A DNA stretch of 12,248 nt from Candidatus Levybacteria bacterium RIFCSPLOWO2_01_FULL_39_10 (lineage in GTDB: Bacteria > Patescibacteriota > Microgenomatia > Levybacterales > UBA12049). This document shows positions 1 through 5,607 of the stretch, in pieces. Location: positions 26,124-38,371 of the forward strand of contig MFOV01000025.1 in assembly GCA_001782515.1 (NCBI GenBank). The letters are read 5' to 3'. Numbering within the stretch: position 1 is the stretch's first letter; each line of letters opens with the position of its first letter. The translations under genes and the position numbers were made by a program. Under the pieces are notes generated by a model, which searched no databases, was not told the origin of the DNA, and saw nothing but the letters and a program-made list of their open reading frames with translations.

Positions 1-61
1 GCGCAAGTGCGCCTGCAAGTATTGAACTTCTGATAAATCCTAATTCTCTTTCGCGATACAT
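1..61 (-). CDS. Possible 5' end of a leftward gene cut by the window edge
   Basis: On the minus strand an ATG at 59-61 opens a frame that stays open to the edge, 20 codons, reading MYRERELGFIRSSILAGALA. The stretch after residue 9 is mildly hydrophobic and could be the start of a membrane segment. No Shine-Dalgarno site or clear -10 box precedes it. The function cannot be told from this much. It would be divergent from the dacA-like gene, with the 160-199 palindrome between them. It may be an accidental frame. Confidence 0.3.
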   Translation of the reverse strand, partial: MYRERELGFIRSSILAGALA

Positions 62-159
62 GATGTTTGTTAGCTGCAAATAAGAGGGATTTTTGAAGCA
101 TTTAACCTGAGGGACAGTTAATTAGTTTGATTATCCAACATTTTAGGCCTTTTTGTCAA

Positions 160-199
160 CCCCGTTAGAACTTTATCAATTAATTGATTTCTAACGGGG
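160..199. repeat. Long perfect palindrome in the region upstream of the dacA-like gene
   Basis: An 11-bp perfect stem (160-170 with 189-199, CCCCGTTAGAA/TTCTAACGGGG) encloses CTTT plus a second 14-bp palindrome (175-188, ATCAATT/AATTGAT). The motif GTCAACC occurs on both sides of the structure. It lies upstream of the predicted dacA -10 box, so it is not in that mRNA. It could be a divergent operator, a small palindromic mobile repeat, or a terminator for something to the left. No T-tract directly follows the stem. Confidence 0.55.
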
Positions 200-240
200 T
201 CAACCTTTTCTTTTAAAAAGCTATCTCTAAGATATTTATT

Positions 241-249
241 TGCTAAAAT
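241..249 (+). promoter_or_regulatory. Extended -10 box of the dacA-like gene
   Basis: TGCTAAAAT is a TGn-extended -10 box whose end is 6 bp from the second ATG (256) and 3 bp from the first (253). A start about 7 bp downstream gives a leaderless mRNA beginning at or next to the second ATG. No good -35 is visible. Confidence 0.5.
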
Positions 250-252
250 TAA

Positions 253-1206
253 ATGATGAAAAAAATTGTTTTTCTTTTTGTGTTTCTTTTAATTTTTGTG
301 GGCTTAGGATTTTTTGTTTATTTAAAAAGTACTAAGAGTCAGCAGATCCAGTCCCCTCTTCCGAATTTTTTAAAAAAATCTGATAATAGCGAAGTGTCAA
401 GTCTGGATTTCTGGGTTCCCCAGCTTCTTGGATTCTTTAATTTAGATTCCGAAACCCCTCTTGTTACTGCAAAATCAGTACTTGTTTATGATCTTAAAAA
501 TGAGGAAGTAATTTTTGAAAAAAATCCAGAAAAGAAATTGCCTATGGCATCTCTTACCAAGTTAATGACAGCAGTCGTTGCAATTGACCATAAAAGAGAA
601 GACGACCGCTATACAGTTTATCCTGAAGCGCTTGTTGGAGAAAATACAATTGGCTTGTCTGAGGGTGAAGTCATGAGTCTTGAGGAACTTTTGTACGGAG
701 TTTTTATGTATTCTGCTAATGATGCGGCTGAAACGCTTGCTATTAATACTCTTGGACGAGAAGAGTTCATTAAAGCCATGAATGATAAAGCAAGAGCATT
801 AGGTCTTACAAATACGAATTTTACAAATCCTACAGGACTTCAGGGAGACGGGCAGCAATACTCAACAGCGCGTGATCTACTTGTAATTTCCCGTTATGCT
901 ATTGAGAATTACCCCGAGATTGTAAAAGCCTCATCAACTTCGGAACATCATATTCCCGAAACAGCCGATCACTACGAATACTATCTATATAGTCAGCTTA
1001 ATTTACTAATGACTTATCCCGGAGTAAAAGGTTTAAAAGACGGATACACACCTGAGGCGGGCTGGTGTTTGATTACATATTTTGAGGGAGAAGGACAAGA
1101 GCTAATTGCAATTATTTTAGGAAGCGAGGACAGAAGGGGGGAGATGCGCTCCCTTCTTGATTATTCCCTCATAAAACTCGGCGTCAATCCCCCACCCCAG
1201 AGTTAA
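253..1206 (+). CDS. dacA: Serine-type D-alanyl-D-alanine carboxypeptidase, peptidase S11 family (DacA/PBP5-like)
   Basis: This is a penicillin-binding-protein-type carboxypeptidase that trims the terminal D-Ala of peptidoglycan stem peptides outside the membrane. Residues 4-24 are a hydrophobic N-terminal signal anchor, followed by a linker to about residue 65. Active-site motifs are in the expected order: SLTK at 100-103 (nucleophile Ser100, Lys103), SAN at 154-156, and K262-D-G264 in place of the usual KTG. The T-to-D change in the third motif is unusual. The protein is 317 aa and has little room for a PBP5-type C-terminal domain. Two adjacent ATGs exist (253 and 256); the promoter position favours 256. 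The stop codon overlaps the stop of the convergent methyltransferase gene. Family call is strong; activity is not certain because of the altered KTG. Confidence 0.92.
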   Translation: MMKKIVFLFVFLLIFVGLGFFVYLKSTKSQQIQSPLPNFLKKSDNSEVSSLDFWVPQLLGFFNLDSETPLVTAKSVLVYDLKNEEVIFEKNPEKKLPMASLTKLMTAVVAIDHKREDDRYTVYPEALVGENTIGLSEGEVMSLEELLYGVFMYSANDAAETLAINTLGREEFIKAMNDKARALGLTNTNFTNPTGLQGDGQQYSTARDLLVISRYAIENYPEIVKASSTSEHHIPETADHYEYYLYSQLNLLMTYPGVKGLKDGYTPEAGWCLITYFEGEGQELIAIILGSEDRRGEMRSLLDYSLIKLGVNPPPQS

Positions 1207-1925
1207 GTTTTACTCTCTTCAGTTTCTTTTTTCAAAACAAATAACGTAGACATCCCCCTTAAATAACTTCTTACAGACTGTAATCTTGTACCGGGGTTAT
1301 TCGCCAAAAACCGAGCAATCTCCTGAAGAGTATATAATTGAGTTCTTTTTCCCGAGCTGTCTTTATCTTTAGCTACTCTCTCCTTAATCCTTCCGGCAAC
1401 TCTAGTTAGTCCTTCATTTTGCGTCATTGTTAATAAATCTGCAAGCAGTCCCTGTGATGTACTCATATTAAAAACAATTATGCCACTTGGCTTTGTGACT
1501 CTTGTTAACTCTTCAAGGGTTTTTCCCGGATTATCCGAGTGCATCATTGTCTCAAGACAAACCGTAGCATCAAAAGAGTCATTCTCAATTGGTAAGCTAT
1601 TCATGGATGCTACAAGGATGTCGAGTTTCTCATTAAATATATGTGGTCTCATTTTTTTTGCTTCATCAAAACGTGTTCCATTAATATCTACGCCAATAAT
1701 TTCGGCTTGCAATCCTTGCCCAAAAAAGACTTCTGTCTCGCGACCAAATCCGAAGCCTATAACTCCAACAACTGGATTATCAAGTTTTTGTATTGCTTCT
1801 TGTACTTCCTGTCCAACAACTCTTGCTTGAAGTTCGATTTCATCCCAATGATATTTGCTATACCTTTGACTGCCGTCCTTAAACCATTCCATTGGATTTG
1901 AGCGAAAATAGGCTTCTTTCGACAT
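1203..1925 (-). CDS. Class I SAM-dependent methyltransferase (Methyltransf_11-like)
   Basis: A 240-aa Rossmann-type methyltransferase; the substrate is unknown. Visible motifs: motif I VIGFGFGRE (55-63, glycine-rich SAM loop), the acidic residue D80 in IIGVD ending beta-2, VASMNSLPIENDSFDATVCLE (106-126, motifs II/III), and VTKPSGIIVFNMS (143-155, motif IV region). It is whole by length. The ATG at 1923-1925 has no Shine-Dalgarno site or close -10 box. The gene lies about 40 bp downstream of tRNA-Gly on the same strand and may be transcribed with it. It converges with the dacA-like gene; the two stop codons share the palindrome TTAA at 1203-1206. No neighbour suggests a pathway. Confidence 0.85.
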   Translation of the reverse strand: MSKEAYFRSNPMEWFKDGSQRYSKYHWDEIELQARVVGQEVQEAIQKLDNPVVGVIGFGFGRETEVFFGQGLQAEIIGVDINGTRFDEAKKMRPHIFNEKLDILVASMNSLPIENDSFDATVCLETMMHSDNPGKTLEELTRVTKPSGIIVFNMSTSQGLLADLLTMTQNEGLTRVAGRIKERVAKDKDSSGKRTQLYTLQEIARFLANNPGTRLQSVRSYLRGMSTLFVLKKETEESKT

Positions 1926-1964
1926 ATGCTACTGAGGCAGTTTAAGTTTGATATTTATAATCAG

Positions 1965-2035
1965 AGCGGGTGAAGGGAATCGAACCCTCGTATACAGATT
2001 GGAAATCTGTTGTTCTACCATTGAACTACACCCGC
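1965..2035 (-). tRNA. tRNA-Gly (anticodon TCC), copy A
   Basis: Cloverleaf with acceptor GCGGGTG/CACCCGC, D stem GTTC/GAAC, anticodon stem ACAGA/TCTGT with loop TTTCCAA (anticodon TCC), T arm GAGGG-TTCGATT-CCCTT, and discriminator T. CCA is not encoded. It is identical to the plus-strand copy at 7696-7766. Confidence 0.95.
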
Positions 2036-2045
2036 ACGTCGAATA

Positions 2046-2074
2046 ATTATAGCAAATTTTGGATAGATTGCTAA
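2046..2074 (-). promoter_or_regulatory. Promoter of tRNA-Gly copy A
   Basis: On the minus strand TTAGCA (-35, 2069-2074), a 17-bp spacer, and TATAAT (2046-2051) preceded by TGC, that is, an extended -10. The tRNA 5' end is 10 bp downstream of the -10 box. Confidence 0.65.
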
Positions 2075-2101
2075 AAGCAAAGTAGAAATTAGGAGTCGCT
2101 C

Positions 2102-2578
2102 TTACTTTATGGGGTCGGATGTTCTTGGATATGGGGTATATTTAGATAAGTCAACCTTATCGTAAGGTATTACTCGTCTTTCAGCATCTCTTCGACTAAT
2201 TTCAGCCTCTATAGCACTCTCTGCGACTGGTCCTAATTCAAAATAGTCTTCTAGAGAGACTTCCACACTTCTTATAGCTTGAACAGGTCTACCATCAATT
2301 ATAATAACATCCGGGACTCGCTTTCTAATCCCATTAACTCCAAAAGTAAGGTCAGGAACCATTCGAGGTGAATTTTCAGGATTAATCTCAGCATTTACCC
2401 TCTTGAGAACTAGTTCTTCACTGAATAATTCCAATCTCCTTGCTCTTTCTATTAATCTTCTTCTTATGTTTTTACCTAAAGTTTCCTTTGAAGAGGTAAA
2501 ATTTCTTGTTCCTTCACTACCCGTATTTCGCTTTCCTGGGTATATCTCTCTTGGTAATGTGATTTCTGGTTTTAACAT
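2102..2578 (-). CDS. Unrecognised basic hypothetical protein, 158 aa
   Basis: I do not recognise this protein. It has no membrane segment or signal peptide. The N-terminal third is rich in Arg/Lys (GKNIRRRLIERARRLELF, about 35-52), the middle is beta-like (VPDVIIIDGRPVQAIRSVEV, about 88-107), and the C-terminus is charged. The start is supported by a TATAAT box on the minus strand (2586-2591) 7 bp before the ATG, which predicts a leaderless mRNA. It lies immediately upstream of the tRNA-Gly promoter on the same strand. Composition and uninterrupted length support a real gene. Confidence 0.65.
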   Translation of the reverse strand: MLKPEITLPREIYPGKRNTGSEGTRNFTSSKETLGKNIRRRLIERARRLELFSEELVLKRVNAEINPENSPRMVPDLTFGVNGIRKRVPDVIIIDGRPVQAIRSVEVSLEDYFELGPVAESAIEAEISRRDAERRVIPYDKVDLSKYTPYPRTSDPIK

Positions 2579-2585
2579 GACAGTA

Positions 2586-2591
2586 ATTATA
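2586..2591 (-). promoter_or_regulatory. -10 box of the 158-aa gene
   Basis: Perfect TATAAT on the minus strand, preceded by TTG and separated from the ATG at 2578 by 7 bp. The predicted start of transcription is at or beside the ATG. No -35 is evident. Confidence 0.5.
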
Positions 2592-2646
2592 CAACCAAAT
2601 CCTATTTTGTCAACCTATAGTAAACACTTGCGGGGAAAGAGGACTT

Positions 2647-2871
2647 GGATTCGACTTCACTCACCATAAACTTCTCGTCCCCCTACAATATTTTGAAAAA
2701 TCCAAAATTGATATTCTGAATTTGTCAAAATGTCGGCAAGAAGCGATAGATCTAGAAGTATTTGAACCTCTTGTCGCATCCATCAACCACAGCTTTGATT
2801 ATACCAAAATTGACTCCAATATATTACAGTACGATTCAAAAAGGATTTGTGAAAATTATTTTATATATTAG
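2647..2871 (+). pseudogene. Orphan open frame without a start: probable 3' remnant of a gene
   Basis: A frame open from about 2587 to the TAG at 2869-2871 has no usable start codon, but from 2647 it reads like protein. A sample is EAIDLEVFEPLVASINHS. The family is not recognised. Its first bases (2648-2667) coincide with a REP-like half site, so a REP insertion or deletion may have removed the 5' part. It could be chance. Together with the small-RNA promoter it is the main content of the ~360-bp gap between 2578 and the small RNA. Confidence 0.3.
2648..2667 (+). repeat. REP-like half site
   Basis: GGATTCGACTTCACTCACCA resembles the left arm of the palindrome at 7769-7810 (GGATTCGACAAGCTCACCA) with a small internal change. 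No matching right arm follows, so it is a lone or decayed unit. Confidence 0.4.
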
Positions 2872-2903
2872 ATTTTGATACTCTTTGTGTGAAAATGTAT
2901 TAA

Positions 2904-2932
2904 TTGACATTACATTATGATATATCTATAAT
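2904..2932 (+). promoter_or_regulatory. Perfect-consensus sigma-70 promoter of the predicted small RNA
   Basis: TTGACA at 2904-2909, exactly 17 bp of spacer, and TATAAT at 2927-2932. It is the only exact match to both consensus hexamers that I found in the window. The expected start is about 2939. There is no protein gene downstream on this strand; a terminator follows about 55 bp later. Confidence 0.8.
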
Positions 2933-2938
2933 GACGTT

Positions 2939-3009
2939 ATGAGGTGAATCTGCATCGAAAGGTGTAGACCACTTCTCCAAAGAAAGCTAGTGTTATACTA
3001 GTTTTTTTT
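2939..3009 (+). ncRNA. Predicted ~71-nt structured small RNA
   Basis: The transcript between the consensus promoter and the terminator folds well by eye. An outer helix pairs 2941-2946 (GAGGTG) with 2970-2975 (CACTTC). An inner helix pairs 2949-2954 (TCTGCA) with 2963-2968 (TGTAGA), capped by the 8-nt loop TCGAAAGG. A short A-rich linker and the terminator hairpin follow. No convincing ORF is present (ATG-AGG-TGA at the start). I cannot match it to a known RNA family. Its 3' end runs into the 3' end of the DUF3800 gene on the other strand (tail to tail, overlap 2998-3009), so it may act with or on that gene. Promoter and terminator are seen directly; RNA function is inference. Confidence 0.65.
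2987..3009 (+). terminator. Intrinsic terminator of the small RNA
   Basis: Stem CTAGT (2987-2991) with ACTAG (2997-3001), loop GTTAT, followed by eight T (3002-3009). The stem is short and AT-leaning but can gain A-T pairs around a bulged G. The T-tract doubles as lysine codons near the C-terminus of the DUF3800 protein, and that gene's stop codon lies inside the stem. Confidence 0.7.
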
Positions 3010-3864
3010 GTACTTAAAAGAATCTCCAGAAATATCATATAATTTTATATTTCTAGCTCTAAGTTCACTTCTTATTTGCTTTAATATCTTATATCTCACT
3101 TTTGGAATATCTTTTAGTTCATCGGTAAGTCTATGTGAAAATCTCAATGTTTGACATGATGAATATGAGATTAAATCTGCAATCTCAATACCAGCGTCAA
3201 GAGATTTTTTATTGTGCAATCTCAAACCTAAAATATTAGTATCATACTTTGGATATATGCTTATATATCTGTGAAAAGATTTAATGAGTCTTATATCAGA
3301 TTGGTGATGTGATTCAATATTTATATAGCCATTTTTCACTGATTTACTATCATTAATTAAATATTTATGATGAAAATCAAAAGCGTTTTTGATACCCATA
3401 TCTAAAGGAGCAAAACGTAATTCTTCAAAACTTTCTTTTAAATGATTACTGTATTCTTTTTTACCATTTCCATCCTGAGGTGGATTATCTATTTTTAAGC
3501 GATTCCTAATAGTTGGAATATCTACGTAATATACTGTGGACTCAAATTCAATATAACTCAGAAATTCAAGTAATTCTTTTATTGCATTATTGAAATTTCT
3601 AGTAATTGACAATTCTGGTTTTGCAGACTGAAGTGATGTATTGCGATTTTCAAAAAAATCTGTAGTGTGGAAACACCGATAAGGATTTGTCAAATGTTTA
3701 TTTCTCCACTTCTGCATTAAAAGACTTGCCAATTCTCTTTGATCTGGTGTTATAAGAACTGCTGTAACTAAAAAAAATTTATATTTTGATTGTCCAATAT
3801 AATAATAACCAGATTCGTCAATATATAGATCACTTCTTGCAGATAATGTTAATTTATTTTTCAT
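2998..3864 (-). CDS. DUF3800 family protein (RNase H-like fold)
   Basis: The N-terminal motif LYIDESG with acidic residues D16/E17, and the C-terminal motif GIEIADLISYSS with D230, are the signature of DUF3800, a family with a predicted RNase H-like fold often found in defence and mobile regions. Between them NIESHHQ (E185) may give another metal ligand. From the chosen start it is 288 aa, complete for the family. I chose ATG 3864 because an extended -10 box (TGTTATAAT) lies 7 bp upstream. A longer form from GTG at 3936 (312 aa, with AGGAG 9 bp upstream) is open, but its extra 24 residues precede where the family normally begins. Its 3' end overlaps the terminator of the opposing small RNA. 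The HEPN-like gene lies upstream on the same strand with its own promoter. Confidence 0.8.
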   Translation of the reverse strand: MKNKLTLSARSDLYIDESGYYYIGQSKYKFFLVTAVLITPDQRELASLLMQKWRNKHLTNPYRCFHTTDFFENRNTSLQSAKPELSITRNFNNAIKELLEFLSYIEFESTVYYVDIPTIRNRLKIDNPPQDGNGKKEYSNHLKESFEELRFAPLDMGIKNAFDFHHKYLINDSKSVKNGYINIESHHQSDIRLIKSFHRYISIYPKYDTNILGLRLHNKKSLDAGIEIADLISYSSCQTLRFSHRLTDELKDIPKVRYKILKQIRSELRARNIKLYDISGDSFKYKKN

Positions 3865-3871
3865 TGTTAGC

Positions 3872-3880
3872 ATTATAACA
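3872..3880 (-). promoter_or_regulatory. Extended -10 box of the DUF3800 gene
   Basis: Minus strand TGTTATAAT, 7 bp before the ATG at 3864, giving a leaderless mRNA. Another in-frame ATG (3873) overlaps the box itself and so could not be used from this promoter. Confidence 0.55.
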
Positions 3881-3918
3881 TTATAGCGTCGACTTTCTTC
3901 TCTTATGCGACGCAGTTT

Positions 3919-3959
3919 TGAGGCTAAATAGCCCACTCTAAAAGTCTCCTGAGGCTAAA
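3919..3959 (+). repeat. Two copies of TGAGGCTAAA upstream of the DUF3800 gene
   Basis: TGAGGCTAAAT occurs at 3919-3929 and 3950-3960, 31 bp apart, which is about three helical turns. A third copy of the 10-bp core lies upstream of the HEPN-like gene at 4623-4632. This spacing and placement suit a shared regulator-binding site, but that is inference. Confidence 0.5.
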
Positions 3960-4051
3960 TGTATTATTATAGGATAATATTATTTAGATTTTAACCAAGG
4001 TATTTAGCTACAACCATTTGAACCTATTAGTATAATAATTCTTAAATTTAA

Positions 4052-4588
4052 CTACTTATATATTTTCTTTTTTGTCATTAAATGACCAATCCATGTATTT
4101 TGCTCCGTATGTTTAAATACTTTTGATATCTCTAACATAACTTGTTCACTTAATTTAATCCCTTTATCTGCATCAATTATTAAATCATCTAGACTAGTGC
4201 TATAACTATAAATATGATGAGCAAACTGGATTCTCATTCTATTAAGTTCTTCAAGTAGGACAATAAGTTTTTTTAAAAAATCTACCTGATATTGTTTCAA
4301 CTCATCTTTTAGCTGTCCTAAGCTTAAATCGTAATATGCTTTCCTTTTATATTTTCTTCCTAAATATTTAATATTTTCTGTATCTTTTATTAAATCAAGC
4401 TCGAGTAGTAATCCTTGCAAATGAAATTCTATAGATTGTGATTCTAAGAGAAATGCTGATATTGTAAAGACTGTAAAATCATTTAATTTTTTTAATGATT
4501 CTATTTGCTTCGCAAAAAAATCCATTTTAACATGCCAATGGCCAAAATCCCTTAAGTATTGCTCAGCAAGTTTATCGTTGGAAGCCAT
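4052..4588 (-). CDS. HEPN-like protein with RX4H motif (candidate RNase)
   Basis: This is a 178-aa all-alpha protein with no membrane segment. Near residue 117 it has RMRIQFAHH, containing R119-x4-H124, the RX4-6H motif that marks catalytic HEPN-domain ribonucleases and sits, as usual, in a helix after a long helical hairpin (about 95-120). HEPN proteins commonly act as RNA-cleaving toxins or abortive-infection effectors. No nucleotidyltransferase (MNT) partner is adjacent; the nearest gene on the same strand is the DUF3800 gene 188 bp downstream, counted to its start. The ATG at 4588 is supported by an extended -10 box 10 bp upstream. The overall sequence is not one I recognise, so HEPN membership rests on the motif and helicity. 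It could instead be an unrelated helical protein. Confidence 0.6.
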   Translation of the reverse strand: MASNDKLAEQYLRDFGHWHVKMDFFAKQIESLKKLNDFTVFTISAFLLESQSIEFHLQGLLLELDLIKDTENIKYLGRKYKRKAYYDLSLGQLKDELKQYQVDFLKKLIVLLEELNRMRIQFAHHIYSYSTSLDDLIIDADKGIKLSEQVMLEISKVFKHTEQNTWIGHLMTKKKIYK

Positions 4589-4598
4589 GATTCTAATA

Positions 4599-4607
4599 AT
4601 TATATCA
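4599..4607 (-). promoter_or_regulatory. Extended -10 box of the HEPN-like gene
   Basis: Minus strand TGATATAAT, 10 bp from the ATG at 4588, giving a leader of about 3 nt. The TGAGGCTAAA repeat at 4623-4632 occupies the -35 region, where a bound regulator would block or aid polymerase. Confidence 0.5.
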
Positions 4608-4622
4608 CCCTAAGCTACTAAT

Positions 4623-4632
4623 TGAGGCTAAA
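4623..4632 (+). repeat. Third copy of TGAGGCTAAA, at the HEPN promoter
   Basis: The same 10-bp core as at 3919 and 3950, in the same orientation. It lies 15 bp upstream of the extended -10 box of the HEPN-like gene. It overlaps the left arm of a 7-bp inverted repeat GCTAAAA/TTTTAGC (4627-4633 with 4652-4658). Confidence 0.5.
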
Positions 4633-4905
4633 AGTTGATATAAAAGTTGTATTTTAGCTATGGTATTATACAATTGCAGCCATATTTTTATGAAAAATCT
4701 TAGTCAGATTTTGTATATAAACAGGGGTATTTTAGATCAAATTTTGGTCATAGTGTGACTCTATTTACAAAGTGCGCGTAATATTAGCTTCTTGCCATAC
4801 CCCTGGTTTAATAATTCCGGAAGATGGTCAATGCTTGGTCATGGAAGGCATCTCAAAATCATGGGAATTTTAATCAAAAATCTTATGTTCTTATAAAGAG
4901 ACTTA
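4633..4905. other. Intergenic region, no convincing gene; one 9-bp inverted repeat
   Basis: No credible protein gene was found on either strand. CAGGGGTAT (4722-4730) and ATACCCCTG (4797-4805) form a perfect 9-bp inverted repeat 66 bp apart. A TGGTATTAT extended -10-like box lies near 4660 on the plus strand with only a 22-codon ORF after it. A 57-codon plus-strand ORF from 4826 runs into the antisense of the collagen-like gene and is probably chance. Confidence 0.4.
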
Positions 4906-5367
4906 TTAATTATTGTTTAGATAATAAAGGTCGTTTGGGTTGTCAGGCTTACAAGGCTCGCCTGTTACACACTGTACAGGTATTTTCCATCTAACATGAG
5001 GAAAACAAGTACTACCCTGAAGAACCTTTATACTCCCTGTAGATACATCAAAACAAACATTTACTTCTTTAGTTGGAGTGTAGCCAGGATCTCCTGGGTC
5101 GCCTTTTAGGCCAGGATCGCCTTTATCTCCCTTATCACCCTTGTCTCCCTTTTCTCCTTTTTCCCCAATTATAATAACTCTTCTAGTATTTGTTGGGCAT
5201 TTCTTAAGAAGACTAAAACCATCATCAAATGCTCGGAGTATGCCATTTCGACTCTCACAAGCTGTGGTTATTGTTGGAAACCCTTCTTGGGCATAAATTT
5301 TGGCAACTCCTAAAAGGATTAATATAGAAAGTGCAACTAAGAAAAGGTGGATTCTTGTCATTTTCAT
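4906..5367 (-). CDS. Secreted collagen-like protein
   Basis: A 153-aa protein with a cleavable-type signal peptide (about 1-26, ending KIYAQ). A cysteine-bounded segment follows (CESRNGILRAFDDG...C), then about ten Gly-X-Y triplets from residue 70 to 99 (GEK, GDK, GDP types), then a second cysteine-bounded segment (CFDVSTGSIKVLQGSTC). The two flanking segments share a C-x-x-x-TG/NG-(I/L)-(R/K) pattern and look like related small domains on each side of the collagen stretch. Collagen-like repeats form trimeric rods; a surface or adhesive role is likely but inferred. The ATG lies 11 bp downstream of the zinc-ribbon gene's stop, so the two are probably one operon. Internal ATG 5361 is an alternative start. 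Confidence 0.8.
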   Translation of the reverse strand: MKMTRIHLFLVALSILILLGVAKIYAQEGFPTITTACESRNGILRAFDDGFSLLKKCPTNTRRVIIIGEKGEKGDKGDKGDKGDPGLKGDPGDPGYTPTKEVNVCFDVSTGSIKVLQGSTCFPHVRWKIPVQCVTGEPCKPDNPNDLYYLNNN

Positions 5368-5378
5368 TTTAATTTCTT

Positions 5379-5558
5379 CTATCTATCTTCCCATGAAAAA
5401 CCACAGTCACGGCAGACATTTAATGTTTTAGAAGGTTTCCTAATCCCTAACGTCCACAATTGAAAACTGGCGTCCATATATTTTCTCCACAGACTCGGCT
5501 TCACTTTATTCAAATTTGTTGAATCACACCTTGGACATTTCTTTTTAAAAGAAAACAT
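5379..5558 (-). CDS. Small zinc-ribbon protein, 59 aa
   Basis: The minus-strand ORF from ATG 5558 to TAG 5379-5381 encodes 59 residues with two CxxC knuckles: CPRC at residues 8-11 and CRDC at 49-52, followed by GFSWED. The pattern is that of a treble-clef or zinc-ribbon protein with a basic middle (KVKPSLWRKYM). The upstream sequence has TGGTACTAA 7 bp before the ATG, a weak extended -10 box fitting the leaderless pattern of the window. It precedes the collagen-like gene by 11 bp. No known function; it may bind nucleic acid or another protein. Confidence 0.65.
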   Translation of the reverse strand: MFSFKKKCPRCDSTNLNKVKPSLWRKYMDASFQLWTLGIRKPSKTLNVCRDCGFSWEDR

Positions 5559-5607
5559 AATTTTATTAGTACCAAGTTATTCTAGTTGGAAGATGGACTA
5601 GTAACCA

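Noticed and set aside
1480..1901. Plus-strand ORFs within the methyltransferase gene
   Set aside because: Antisense shadows of a gene with clear SAM-binding motifs.
4826..4999. 57-codon plus-strand ORF entering the collagen-like gene
   Set aside because: No promoter or ribosome site, and it overlaps a well-supported gene in antisense; likely chance.
5101..5166. Tandem repeat tract that could be mistaken for a CRISPR or satellite
   Set aside because: The repetition is the Gly-X-Y coding periodicity of the collagen-like protein. No CRISPR array was found in the window.
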